A DNA stretch of 64,000 nt from Coffea arabica (Eukaryota > Streptophyta > Magnoliopsida > Gentianales > Rubiaceae). Each line of letters begins with the position of its first letter. Positions within the stretch are counted from its first letter, which is position 1. The stretch spans positions 7,882,501-7,946,500 of the forward strand of contig NC_092323.1 of NCBI RefSeq assembly GCF_036785885.1, read 5' to 3'. This document shows, one piece after another, positions 11,401 to 22,673 of the stretch. Both the position numbers and the translations under genes were made by a program. The notes below the pieces were generated by a model. It made no database searches, had not been told where the DNA came from, and saw only the letters and a program-made list of their open reading frames with translations.

Positions 11401-14400
11401 ATGGAGTGGCCCAAGTGGGTGATTAGACCATGGGGCCAGCATTTTGATCCATCTGATGCATACGGTAAAGTTTTAAAATCCCTAAATTTGTTTAGTTATC
11501 CACATCCCAGAATAGATTGTGTGTTTCATGTATGTATGGGCTACATTTTATCGTTGTTTTGGCTTTTTGCAATAAAGTATAGAGATTTCATAGTACACTG
11601 ATTAAAGTATTCTTAATGCTGGAAAAATGGGTTAATAAATAATTCATTCATTGAATTTGGGTTTACCAGTTTTGACTAAAATTTTAATTTTTTTAACTAA
11701 TCGCATGTCATGCAGTGCCAGGTTCTTCTCTCTTCGCCATACGGATGTATCATGGGGGTAAATTCAATTGGCAAAATTACAGATACATTGATGGGCATGT
11801 AGATTATGTTGATTTATGTGATGCGGAAACAATGTCTGTGCATGAAATAAACTATATGGTGGATAAATTAGGGCATTATGGATGTATGGTGTATTACTAT
11901 GTTGAGCCTGGAAAAGATTTTCGAAGTGGGTTGAAGGAATTATCTACTGATAAAGTCATTATCAGTTTTTGCAATTGGGCTTATAAGCATAAAATCATGG
12001 AGGTGTACTGTGACCACAAGTCAAAGAATGAAATCAAGATGATGGCCACAAAGTCCCTTCCTTCTGATCTAGAGCTGAGTAAAAAAGCCGCAGTCACCAT
12101 CGAGGAACTTGATGAAAATGGAAATGTTATTAGGGAACCTGGATTTGAACTAGTGCCATTTACAAGATCAATTGGCAAGATAGATGTTGGGAACTCTTCT
12201 AAAGAGAATGCCTTGAATAATGCGGATGCAAATGATAGAGGAAATATAGATAGCCAAGTGGAGACTGATACTGATTCGGATAGAGACTGTGATCGCTTTA
12301 GTGCTGATAGGAATTTCTGTAGGGATGAAGAAATGTTAGAAGCATTGATTGTTGAGGGGCTAAAATCTGGTGTGGATTCTTCAAATATAGAGCAACCTAA
12401 ATCTTCACAACATCCCAATTCTAATGTTGATTATAATAATGCTGCACAACAGCAAGAATCAGTTGCAGATGAGCTAGGGAGACAACAACAAACAGCTGCG
12501 ATGGATCCATGGTCACAACAATCAGGACTTGAAACTGAATTTGAACCTCAGCAGCAGCCTGAGACAAATGAAGAACAACCTACGGATGTGGGAACTGAAA
12601 ACCAGCAGTCGCGGAGGAAGAAGCAAGTTAGAAGGAGAAGAAACAACAATAAAGCATCAGGAGAAGAGGCAGCTCCTCATTTAGATGATGTCCATGCATT
12701 AGATAGAGACACAGTGGTGACTGAGTTGCATAGTGATGCTGGCTCCTCAGATGAAGTGAATGATGATGACTGGAGGAATAGGTATGTTGACTTCAATCCG
12801 GAGAGAGATCTAAAATACCCTAATTTTGAGTTTCACATAGGAATGAAATTTGAGTCAGTTGAATAGCTAAGATTAGCTGTTAGAACATATTCCATCATGA
12901 AAGGAAAACCAGTAAAGCCATACACAAATGAAAAAAAAAGGTTTAGAGCAAAATGCAAACCTCCTTGCCAATGGTTTGTTTATGCTTTAGTTGAGAGGGA
13001 ACTTGGGACAGCTGATTTGGTTGTCAAGAGCATAAATAATGAGCACACAAACTGCAGTCATGTATGGAAGAACAAGAATATTTCTGCTAAGTGGCTTGCA
13101 AACAAATATATGGAGAGGTTTAGATGTAATGGTGAAATGCCTCCAAGATTATTAAGACAAATAGTTGATGAGGACTTCAAAACTGAAATTTCAAAATGGG
13201 TGGCATACAATGCAAGGGCAATTGCTAAAAAGGAGATTCAAGGGAATGCAGAGTAGCAATATAAGGACATATGGAGATATTGTGCAGAAATTAAGAGGAC
13301 ACACCCAAATACCACAATGGAAGTTATGTTTACTCCCTTCAGACAACCTGGATGCAACCAAAAATTCATGAGACTTTATTGCTATTTGGGACCATTAAAA
13401 CAAGGCTTTCTTGACGGTTGTAGGCCCATTATTGGGGTTGATGGATGTCACATAAAGGCTGAATATCGGGGACAGCTATTGACTGCTATTGGAGTAGATC
13501 TCAACAATGGATGGTAGCCCATTGCTTGGGCAGTGGTTGAGAGGGAAGCAACTGAACAGTGGAAATGGTTTTTTGAGCTGCTGAAGAATGACTTGCAGAT
13601 TGAAAATGGGTACAGCTACACCTTTGTTTCTGACCAGCAGAAGGTATTAACTCCTTCCATTTGTATATGCACTGTACACAGATCTGTTTCAATTTAGTAA
13701 TGCCTTTTGTTTGTAATAATGTATAGGGTCTTGACCGAGCATTATCTGAGGTACTACTAAACAGTGAGCACAGATACTGTGTGCAGCACCTGTATACCAA
13801 CTTCAAGAAGAAACATCGTGGACTTGTCCTGAAGATAAAACTGTGGAACATTACAGCAAGTACTACTGAGGGACTATTCAAGAAAGCAGCAGCAAATCTA
13901 AAAAAATTTGACAAGGGAGCATATGAATGGTTGAAGAAAGCACCACATCCCAGTCATTGGTGTAAGATTTTTTTCTCAGAACATACTCGATGCGATATGT
14001 TGGTTAATAATTTGTGTGAAAGTTTTAATGATCATATCCTTGAAGCTAGGCAGCAGTCAATTATCACAATGTTAGAGTCCATTAGGGTATTTCTGATGGA
14101 GAGAATACAGAGAAGAACAACTGCAATGGAGAAGTTTGAATTGTCCATTGGCCCACTAATTAAAAAAATAATTGATGATAGAGTGATAGAATCAAGGCAG
14201 TGGAGGACCATTTGGAATGCTGTGGTTGGATACCAGGTTAGGGGACCAAGAGGGGCCCAGTTTGTTGTTTATTTAAAGAAAAAATCATTCACATGCAAAC
14301 TGTGGGATCTATCAGGTATTCCTTGCTGTCATGCTATTGCAGCAATTCACAGAAATAATGGCGACCCCTATAAAGAGGTGTATGATTGCTACAACAGAGA

Positions 14401-15385
14401 TCTGTTTCTAAAAATTTATCAAAATATTTTGTATCCTATCAATGGACAAGTAATGTGGCCTGAAGCTGATGGGGTGGATCTTGATCCACCAGAAAGGATA
14501 GTGCAACCTGGCAGACCTAAGAAGGCCAGGAGAAGAGATCCTACTGAAATTCAAAAGACTGGAAACAGGTTGCGGAGAACTATAGTCATCCATTACAGAA
14601 AATTTGGTGTTGCCGGCCATAATGCAGCTAGTTGCAAGGTATAGCAACAAGACAATCAACAACAGCAGAATCAGGATAGCGAGGAGTAGGAGCAGAACCA
14701 ACAGCAGCAGCGTGTTTCTAAGAATATGCAGCAGCAACAGCAGAACCAACACCAGCACCAGAGTCAGCATGAACAGACCCAACACCAGAGTTAGCATGAA
14801 CAGACCCAACAGCAGGACCAGAGGCAGCATCATTAGACCCAACAGCAGCACCAGAGGCAATATCAGACCCAACACCAGCATCAGATTCAGCATCATCAGG
14901 CCCAACAGCAGCACCAGAGGCAGCATCAGACCCAACAGCAGCACCAACAACACCAGCAGCAGGATCAATATCAGCAGCAGCAAAATCAGCAACACCAGCA
15001 ACAGGATCAACATCAGCAGCAACAGCAGGATCTGCAACAGCAGCAGAATCAACAGCAGCAGGATCAAAAGTATCAGCAGAACCAATAATAACAGCAATTA
15101 CAATCTGCTGTTGAGGAAAGTGAACGTGCACAACATCGACAGCAGGAAGAAGTTGTACAAAATCAACAACAGTCTCAGAGCCAAGGGGCTCATCAACAAA
15201 AGAAGGCAGGAAAATGAAAGTTAACAGATTCAGAAAAGGGGCGGATCAACGCCAATTATGCATATTTAGGTAAAGAACCTCATTTCACTGTTGGAAATTG
15301 GAGAGGAAGATGGAGTAGAGCTGGTACTAGAAGAGGAGGAACTTCAGCAACAACTACCAGAGGACAACCAAGAGTCAAAAGATGA
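11401..15385 (+). pseudogene. mudrA-type MULE transposase, inactivated by in-frame stops
   Basis: Transposase that would have cut and joined the element ends. Exons: 11401-11464, 11716-13643 and 13727-15385; both introns are GT..AG and keep frame. The start MEWPKWVIRPWG at 11401 suits the family. Domains in order: an N-terminal plant-mobile region; a long acidic linker; the MuDR DNA-binding domain (~12780-13090); the MULE DDE domain (GVDGCHIKAEYRG at 13437; SDQQKGLDRAL across intron 2); a SWIM-like zinc finger (CKLWDLSGIPCCHAIAAI, ~14296); and a zinc-knuckle remnant (GVAGHNAASCK, ~14607). A Gln-rich tail and a basic, Gly/Arg-rich end follow. The frame runs 1217 codons with no indel but has stops at 12864, 13254, 13515, 14642, 14687, 14792, 14834, 15086, 15089 and 15215. 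If the protein ended naturally at 14642, three stops would still inactivate it. Confidence 0.92.
14641..15217 (+). repeat. CAG/CAA-rich low-complexity tail of the transposase
   Basis: About 190 codons that are mostly Gln with His, Asn and Asp. They include near-identical phrases such as CAC-CAG-AGT-CAG-CAT-GAA. The antisense strand gives long Leu- or Ala-rich open frames that are artefacts of this composition. Confidence 0.9.
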
Positions 15386-15798
15386 TCAACATCTGGAAAT
15401 TGAAGAGGAAATAAAGCTATAGCTAGATTGTGACATAATTCAACTACATTTTACCTTTTTGTATGAAGTTTGTTTTGGATTTGATATGCTGACCTATTAC
15501 GAACTTGGTCCACATGTACAAACAATTTATTTTGTCCAATCTACGCAGATTGTTCTATGTTAATGCAGCACTTCTGTTTAGTTCTTATATCTCTGTAATT
15601 GATTGATGAAATTAGTAGAACTGAAATGTATTGTTTCAAACCTTTTTTGACACCAAATAATAACTATTTATTCATGTGAACAATTTAACTTTTATACATC
15701 AAAATGTTTATACAGAGGGGTACAAAAGGGGCTTTATAAAGCCATTTGCCCATTCCCTTTCAATATGCTACCATTACAACCAACTGAGTAGCTATTCT

Positions 15799-16390
15799 TC
15801 AGTGATTTTCAACGATGCCACAAATTTGTAGCATGCCACCAGAATTATCTATTCTCCTAACAAACATTGCTAAAACAACTATTAGCCTAGGCAACACTGC
15901 ACATCGAATGAGTCGCTTATTGGCTGATTTGTACTTGGCAATTTCAATTTTAAGTGGCTTCATTTTACCCTCCAATTTCACAGCTTTTGCTTCCCACTTT
16001 CTTGCAGCTTTTTCAAATTCTACCATTTTTTCCTCCATTCCATTGATCTTTCTGAGTAGACATCATTGTAGATCGAGCGCATATTTCATCATCTATACAA
16101 CCTCAATAGCCACAGCCATCCTTCAAAAAAAAAAAAACTCATTATATTTCTTACACAATAATAAATTAAGTATTTAAAAAAATGTTACAAACCTCCCCCA
16201 ATGCGCATTTGGCAAATCTTCTTCCCGGATTTTGTGCAGTCCATGAAGTTATCATTACTGTCTTCATCCCACAAACACAAGTAGGCAAAATGGGTGCCAT
16301 CGATGTAGGTGGCATGGATCTTGCTGGCCCGGCTCTTGGTGGCGTTGATCTTGGTCCTACTTCCTCTAATCCAAGTTGGGCTTCTTCCAT
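15799..16390 (-). pseudogene. GRF-type zinc-finger protein of the MULE, broken
   Basis: Exon 1 is 16390-16193 (ATG at 16390). It encodes a Pro-rich leader, then CVCGMKTVMITSWTAQNPGRRF, the first half of a GRF zinc finger. Donor GT follows GAG at 16192. The acceptor AAG at 16133-16131 opens exon 2, which completes the finger (DGCGY, then DDEICARS). There a TGA at 16115-16113 stands where the family usually has an aromatic residue, most simply TGG changed to TGA. A frameshift between about 16055 and 16040 moves translation to the frame that continues from 16038 with a Glu/Lys-rich, coiled-coil-like stretch and a hydrophobic segment (CAVLPRLIVVLAMFV), ending at 15799. It converges on the transposase gene as mudrB does in maize MuDR, but I see no sequence relation to mudrB. 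Its role in transposition is unknown. Confidence 0.78.
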
Positions 16391-16672
16391 TTCCTTCTCT
16401 TGTAGTTTTTCTCGGGTAAGTAATCTTTATTAGCTTTATACAAGAAGAACAAGAAGATCTATTTTCAACTTCCTAAATTAACCCTACATTTTGTATTGAA
16501 AATCGCGCAAACGGACAGATCAGCGAAGTTAACGACTAAATCTAACAGAATGGCCTCGCGTCTACCTTTTATACAGTTTGGTGGTCAAAATCAGACTTTT
16601 AATAGTTGAGTGACCAAAATTCGACGATGACAAAAGTTTAGTGGCCACTGGGATAATTTGCTCATTTTAAAT

Positions 16673-18030
16673 TAATAAATGTGTATCTAGAAGGTTGCTT
16701 TCGGTGGTATTTTAGCAAAATTTTGATAAAAAGGTTGTATTTCACCAAATTTACATCCGAAAGTTTACTTTTCTCGGTGATTGCAATTCTAGCTTTTTAT
16801 TTGATTGAAAACACTTAAAAATGAGGCAGCAACTTGGAAAATAATTATAACTTTTTATATGTCCAAAAACACTGAAAAGTGAGATGATAAATCCTAAATA
16901 GTGAAAGGATTAGAAAGATAGGACTGTAAGGTTAAGAAAAATAAAGATTAGGGGAGAGTTATCAAATTAGATGATTCATGTGAGTTTGGGTAAGTTATAA
17001 TTAGATTAACCTATATATTCCTACTTAATTATGGTTCAAAATAGACGAGTCGTCAATGAATATAGTTTTATATGGGTTTGGATTATCCAATCACCCATTC
17101 ATGATCCACTACTAAATTTTATTTATTTTTTCATCCACATTTTATTTAGCAACAACATGGTAAATCACATCAACATATCAAGTTAATAAATCAATTTTTA
17201 CCTAAAGAAAGAGAAAAAACATAAAAAATTGCTTAGAGGAGCCTCAAATGGTCATCATAGTGAGTTTCAAATTTTATCACTTTACGACAATCTAAAAATA
17301 ATTTAGGTATTAATGCAAACAATCAATTAACATTCACGAAATTTATTAAAATTTTATGAAAGGAATGGAAGAAGTAGGATAAATTTTAAAAGATAAAATA
17401 ATAGAAATTAAAGAAGAGGAAAAACGATGAATACATCTTGGCAAAATTTAGAATATAATTATTAGAGTAATTTAGATTTATCCACTAATGATTGAGTTTG
17501 AATCTACGTCTAATTTAATTAAGTCAAAATAAGTGATCCAAATCTATGAATTTCACACCCACTAATTAATGGGTTAATTTGGTCACCCGTTTGAATCCAA
17601 TTAAATTACATATGCAAACTCATTTGTTAATAGGCGAGCCAAGTAAATAAGTTACCATTTACATTTATAAATAGATGAAAATAATAGTATAACAGGAGAC
17701 AAGTGGGTTGTAAAATTGGGTAAGAGAGAAGATAATTGGATGAAAGCGAGATAGGGCAAAGAGAAAATAGAATTTGGTGAAACGAGAAAGGGTTGTAGAG
17801 ATACAAGAAAATTGGGTAGGAAACGAAGGAATGAGAAAATGTTGTAGGGAAGCGAGAAAGTTAGATTCAGAAAGTGAAAAGTAGGGAGAATATCAAGGGA
17901 GAAGAGGTTGAGAGGTGAAAAAAATGGCACAAAAAAGGAAAATACAAGAGAAATGGATAATAATATTGTGTTTAACCATATTTTCCCTCCTTCCCATATA
18001 AACCTGTGCATAACATTGATCAAAATACTA
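16673..18030. other. gene-free AT-rich stretch
   Basis: No gene recognised. 17650-17940 is purine-rich on the plus strand (GAGA-type tracts). 16930-17650 may be an old transposon, but no matching ends were found. Confidence 0.4.
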
Positions 18031-18032
18031 GT

Positions 18033-18112
18033 AGAACAGTATGAGCACATCGCTCATACTGTTCTATTTCGCTCGTACTATTCAAAAATAGAACAGTATG
18101 AGCGATGTGCTC
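18033..18112. repeat. perfect 27-bp hairpin with overlapping alternative hairpin
   Basis: The left arm 18043-18069 is the exact reverse complement of 18086-18112, with a 16-nt loop. A second perfect hairpin (18033-18046 with 18052-18065, 5-nt loop) shares half the left arm. The core GCTCATACTGTTC occurs four times in the order minus, plus, plus (diverged), minus. Confidence 0.9.
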
Positions 18113-19711
18113 TCTCTTGGCATCTTTTTATGAGCCTAAGAAATGTAATTTTTCAGTTCCCTTACATTTCAGGTGCTGAATATATAATAATCGTAGTATT
18201 AATTAGATTGTCAGACTCATTTTTTCCTGAAGTGATAAGAAGTTCAATTAGAACAGTTTTTGTGATATGTTTCAAAGGATGAAGAAATTGACGATTTTCA
18301 CAGTTGATGATGATGACTCAGTGATGATTAGAATTGCGAAAAGACAATGCATATCTAGCGAGTGGGGTGGCGCACCAAATCATGTGGACCACGGAAAAAA
18401 AAATTGAATGAAGGAATCATTAATTGTTTTTCTTTGTTTCATACATTTTGAGAAAATGAAGGTGAAAGGACCATGTAATATATAGCCTTATCGTTTTATC
18501 TGGGGGTAAGCATGGCCACAGATGTAACCATCAACATGCCATTCCAGCGAACGCCACCCTCATCAAGCAGATATGTGAATTTAATTTTAGCAGTTTTTAG
18601 GAGAATTTGAAAAACAATCTTAATCGGTGGTATTCGGATTCAGGCCATGAAAATCTGTTGGTGATGTTAAGATGGTTTTAATACTGCACCTCATTCCAAT
18701 GGAAAATCTGGTCTGTTTAATTAGGACAATTCAATTACTCATCCACTTGTAAGATTTTTTTTTTTTTTGTTTTTTTGTTTTTTGGGTTGGGGAGGGGGAA
18801 GAGCTATAGCTAGTGCTAACTCACTGTCCAAAGACCTAACTTGCAAATTCATTTATCCAAACTATCAGAAGTTGCCTATGGGTTTGTTCGGCTTTAACGA
18901 TTGGAAGATAAAATTTAAACCCAACAAAATAACAAATTGATGGAATAAAATCGAGCGCAACAGGGTTCACTGAAATTTGCATATTTATGGGTTTCTCTAT
19001 TTTCCCTGGGCTTAAAATGACGAATATGGCTGACCAATAACAGAAAGATATCCGTGCATTTCTTCTGGCATTAATATTTTCCTTAACGGTCAAATTGAGC
19101 TGCTTAGTTTACACTCGTCAAATATTTTTAAAAAAAGGCGTAATTTTTTTTTGTTGCATAGCGTCGTTGAGTTAAGGGCATCAAGGCGTGATACCATAGA
19201 TTGGAATTTTTTTTTTTCAGAATATGCGATCTCAGGAAACAGAAAAACAAAATGTATCCGATTTTTTTCAGAATGTATGCGATCTCAGGACCGATTAGTG
19301 ACTACTATAAAAGTCTAGATTAGTGATAAATAAATAGACGAAAATTTGATGATAATTAAACAGGACAGGACATTATTTCCTTGCACTCTCTATTTTCTTT
19401 TCTAGCCAATGCGAAAGGAAAAAAAAAGAATGCATAGCGTAGCAGACGAATATAAAGCGGCTTTCATTATTAAAAGTCTCATACATATCTTTGGAAATCC
19501 GGAAACATATACCGAAACCGAATGTCAAAGCGGAAAAAAAGAAAGGAGAAGAATAGAAGCAAAACCAGACCACCACGGAAAAGGCAAATAAAAATGAAAA
19601 ACAGCTAAAAGTACAGCCCCAGTTCTCAATTTTATTGACAACTAACTGTCAACTGCCAAGAATCGCAGCCTCAAATTTGAGGGGCCGGGGCCAAATTTGT
19701 GAAGAAGGGGC
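18113..19711. other. gene-free stretch
   Basis: No gene recognised. A short direct repeat TATGCGATCTCAGGA-like occurs at about 19225 and 19272. Small open frames at 18836-19093 and 19373-19591 show no family resemblance. Confidence 0.4.
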
Positions 19712-20612
19712 TTAGAAACCCTTTGGCTTGGCGGCAATGAAACTGATGCACTGCACCTGACGGACGTTGTCGAATCCGATGATCCTGACCCAGCAATTTG
19801 GGTATTCCTTCAGGCATTCCCCAACCTCGTTCAGCACCTGAGTTGCGTCCGTGCAGCCGTACATAGGCAGCTTCCACATGGTCCAGTAGCGTCCGTCATA
19901 GTATCCCGGTGACCTGTGGTATTCACGGTACACAAATCCTTTCTACACGTTCAAACCCACCAAATCACAAACCCCGCATCAGCATATTAATCTATCTACT
20001 CTACTCTACTGCTATTAACATTAACCAAACGAACGTATTAGCTTCAGTATAAATATTAAATGCCTGTCTCTATACCCTTTTTATTTGTTTGTTTGTATAA
20101 ATCTTTCCGCCACTGAAAAATAATATGTTAGTACATGCAAACATCTTATCTGTGTAACCTTTTTTTTTTTTTTTTACCTCCAACTCGAATTCCAAGCAAG
20201 GAACCCATCCACTGCGGATAAGGTAATCAATTTCCTTGAGCAATTGCTCGTCGGTGAGATCTGGAAGATATGACAAAGTCTCGTACTTCTTCAGTCCCCT
20301 TGGTGGCCACACCTAAAATTAAAAGTGTGTGTGTGTGTGTTCGAATCAAACTCGAGTGGAAATCCAAGTTGAATGCATACATGTACATATATAGAGAGAG
20401 AGTGCTAGTATTTTGCGGTTGGTGTGGGGTACCTGCATGCACTGGACTCTTCCACCGTTGGTGGCAAGGGAAGTAATGTCGACGGACTTCTTGGAAATGG
20501 GGAATGAAGAAGCGGCTTTGAGGCCGTTGAAGGGTGCAACCATGCTAGCTTGAGCAGGGCTGGCCCTGGTGGTGGTGGCAACAGCTGCCGAGGAGATCAT
20601 TGAGGATGCCAT
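19712..20612 (-). CDS. RBCS: Rubisco small subunit precursor (RBCS), intact
   Basis: Small subunit of ribulose-1,5-bisphosphate carboxylase/oxygenase, made in the cytosol and imported into chloroplasts to join the L8S8 holoenzyme for CO2 fixation. Exons on the minus strand: 20612-20433 (60 codons), 20312-20178 (45 codons) and 19942-19712 (77 codons with TAA). All junctions are GT..AG in phase 0, the usual dicot RBCS pattern. The 181-aa product has a Ser/Ala-rich transit peptide ending at the typical GGRVQC site. The mature protein starts [19 protein letters not shown]. Later landmarks are [14 protein letters not shown] and [18 protein letters not shown]. Length, splice sites and conserved blocks are all normal, so it is very probably active. 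RBCS is usually multigene; which member this is cannot be told. Confidence 0.98.
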
Positions 20613-20696
20613 TCTCGCTAGCTCGTTGCCTTCGTTTTTCTTCTAATAATAGCAAGGGAATCAATCATATGGCCTTTGCTCTACCGAACCCTTTCT

Positions 20697-20913
20697 TTAT
20701 ATAATGCAACTACTTGCTCTTCCATGGTTCCTATATCTAACGGACAAAAATCCATCATCCTGATCTTAGACCATCGTCCGCCATTGGATTATGTGGTTCA
20801 CCACATTCCCTGCTTAATGACCACATGAAGGCACAAGGTTTTTGGACCTTAGCCTTATCATTAACCACCACACTCGCACTGCCACGTGGCGATTGATTTT
20901 CAATCATCTTATC
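20697..20913 (-). promoter_or_regulatory. RBCS light-responsive promoter: TATA box, I-boxes, G-box
   Basis: Upstream of the RBCS start, read on the minus strand: I-box GATAAGAT at 20913-20906, a palindromic G-box CCACGTGG at 20889-20882, a second I-box-like GATAAGG at 20859-20853, and TATATAA at 20703-20697, about 85 bp before the ATG. The adjacent I-box/G-box pair is the classic RBCS conserved modular arrangement bound by bZIP/bHLH and MYB-type factors. The motifs are seen; light responsiveness is inferred from the family. Confidence 0.85.
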
Positions 20914-22673
20914 TCATCTGTTTTTCGAATGAATGGAAGGACGTGAATCGAAGGATGATAAGTAACGGTTGGTTAATTTTGGGTTCAGTTGATATATCTT
21001 TTTTTCAAACCCAAAACAAAAAAAAAAAAAAAAAAAAAAATTCTTTGATTTCGTTTTCGAGCCCAGAATCATACTGTAGCAGCTACAGTGCAGAAATGTC
21101 GCGGTCTTTTCTTTCTGCGATCGCCATTCCCTTGCTCAGACTCAAATGTATGGAGTAAACTTATCGTTTTCTTAAGATATTTTGTTTACTAAATTGTTCT
21201 TCAGTACATTTGATTTGATCACACTCTGGACGGACATAGACTCTGGTGTGATGGCCCTTATTTTCATAATTATTCCTCCAACAAACCACGGAGCTTGGCT
21301 CATTGATTATCAAGGAGGACCTGTGTATGCGGGGGTTTAAATTTCATCTACAGTGGAGACACCATATTCTATATAATTTAGAATAAAATAAATTATACAA
21401 TTGTTATCGTCTCAAAAAAAAAAAAAAATTTGTTCCCCCAACAACTATCTACATATCTTCCCCACAACCTTACCTTAAAGCCAATTGCAACATTAAAGCA
21501 GTGAAGAAGACATATAAAACTTAATTTTTTTTAAAGAGAAAGAGAGGGAAGGGTGCGTTTCAACTGTTGCAAAGAAAATCTAGTCCATATTAATTTCCAT
21601 ATGGATTGATGCATGATTGGCAAAACATTTTATAGCTTGATGCTAAATGACTTCTTTTATAGCTCCAAGCCTTCAACTCCCCAAGTAGTTGTCTGACCAA
21701 AACAATAAAAAAGTTCAATGGCCCCGTGTGTCATTTCCCTGTGAATTTTGGGTGCTCGATAGACTGATCAAAAATATGCATGCCCGGTGCTCCATAGACT
21801 GATCTGGACGATATCAATATAGAATCCATGGAAAATTTTCCAGTATGATTAACATTTATAGGTTAATCATTGATTTTGGTCAAAAAAAAAACAAAAAAGT
21901 TTCTTAAAAAAATTAAAAGTCGTAGTCGTTGCTATCTTTTCGAAGTCATAGTCAACGCAACTGCAACCAAAAGAATTTGACCTGAAGTAGAGCCCATTAA
22001 AAGCTGCCTGGTCTATTTGGGCCGAGGACCTAAGAAAAATGTCCCTCACCTCATTTGATGACAAGATTTCTTTACAAGAAAAAGACCAATAATTGTAATA
22101 CCCAATTTGGAAATCTGGGGCCAAGCGATGCAGAGTCCAATTCATAGCTCACATTTCCTAGGCTCAATCTGGATTACTCAACTCAAATCAAAATTGGTTT
22201 TCAACCTTAATATTAGTCAAGCACGGCTCCGATTTAGTCGGGACTCAAATCTAGTAACTGAGGTTGAAATCTGAGGAATCAGAGATCTTAGATTTCTCTA
22301 ATTCCTCGACCTCTTTCTGTTTCTTAAATCCTATTAATTTTTTTTTTAAAGAAAAAGAGTAGGCATAGGAGTTAGTAAACATGTCCGTCCAATGGTTAAA
22401 ATCTGATGCCATCCATATATTAGACAAAATGGACATTTAAATCCAGTTTGAGCAGCGACATTCAAAGAGAATTGTTTGTTTGTGCTACTTCTTCACCCAC
22501 GGATAGCAATCCATTCGTCACCTGATTTGATTCTCATCTTTACGAATAAAAACCAAAATACCAAAAGAGAAGTTGTTATAGACAAATCCACTCTAGAATT
22601 TAAGTACTGAAGTCACTATAGTATTATAATACAACAGTTCTGGGGAGGGGAACATATACATACGCCCCTATAC
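20914..22673. other. gene-free stretch
   Basis: No gene recognised. A-tracts occur at about 21018-21040 and 21415-21428. The remainder is AT-rich without clear repeats. Confidence 0.45.

Larger units (their letters stand above)
11030..16663 (+). mobile_element. complete Mutator-like transposable element (5634 bp)
   Basis: The ends form ~200-bp TIRs (11030-~11233 and ~16461-16663), nearly identical through the outer 170 bp and starting GAGCAAATTATCCCAGTGGC. Identical 9-bp TSDs ATTTTAAAT lie at 11021-11029 and 16664-16672. Inside are a plus-strand mudrA-type transposase gene and a convergent minus-strand GRF zinc-finger gene, the layout of an autonomous MULE. Both genes carry disabling mutations, so it cannot encode its own transposase now, although its ends look intact for trans-mobilisation. 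Confidence 0.95.

Noticed and set aside
11981..12418. 145-codon minus-strand open frame inside the transposase
   Set aside because: A shadow of the transposase acidic linker; Ser-rich with no family resemblance.
14408..15131. Long minus-strand open frames rich in Leu or Ala opposite the transposase tail
   Set aside because: They are the antisense of a CAG/CAA repeat; composition alone keeps them open and they match no family.
18836..19093. 85-codon minus-strand open frame
   Set aside because: No domain, no neighbouring exon and no codon signal; treated as chance.
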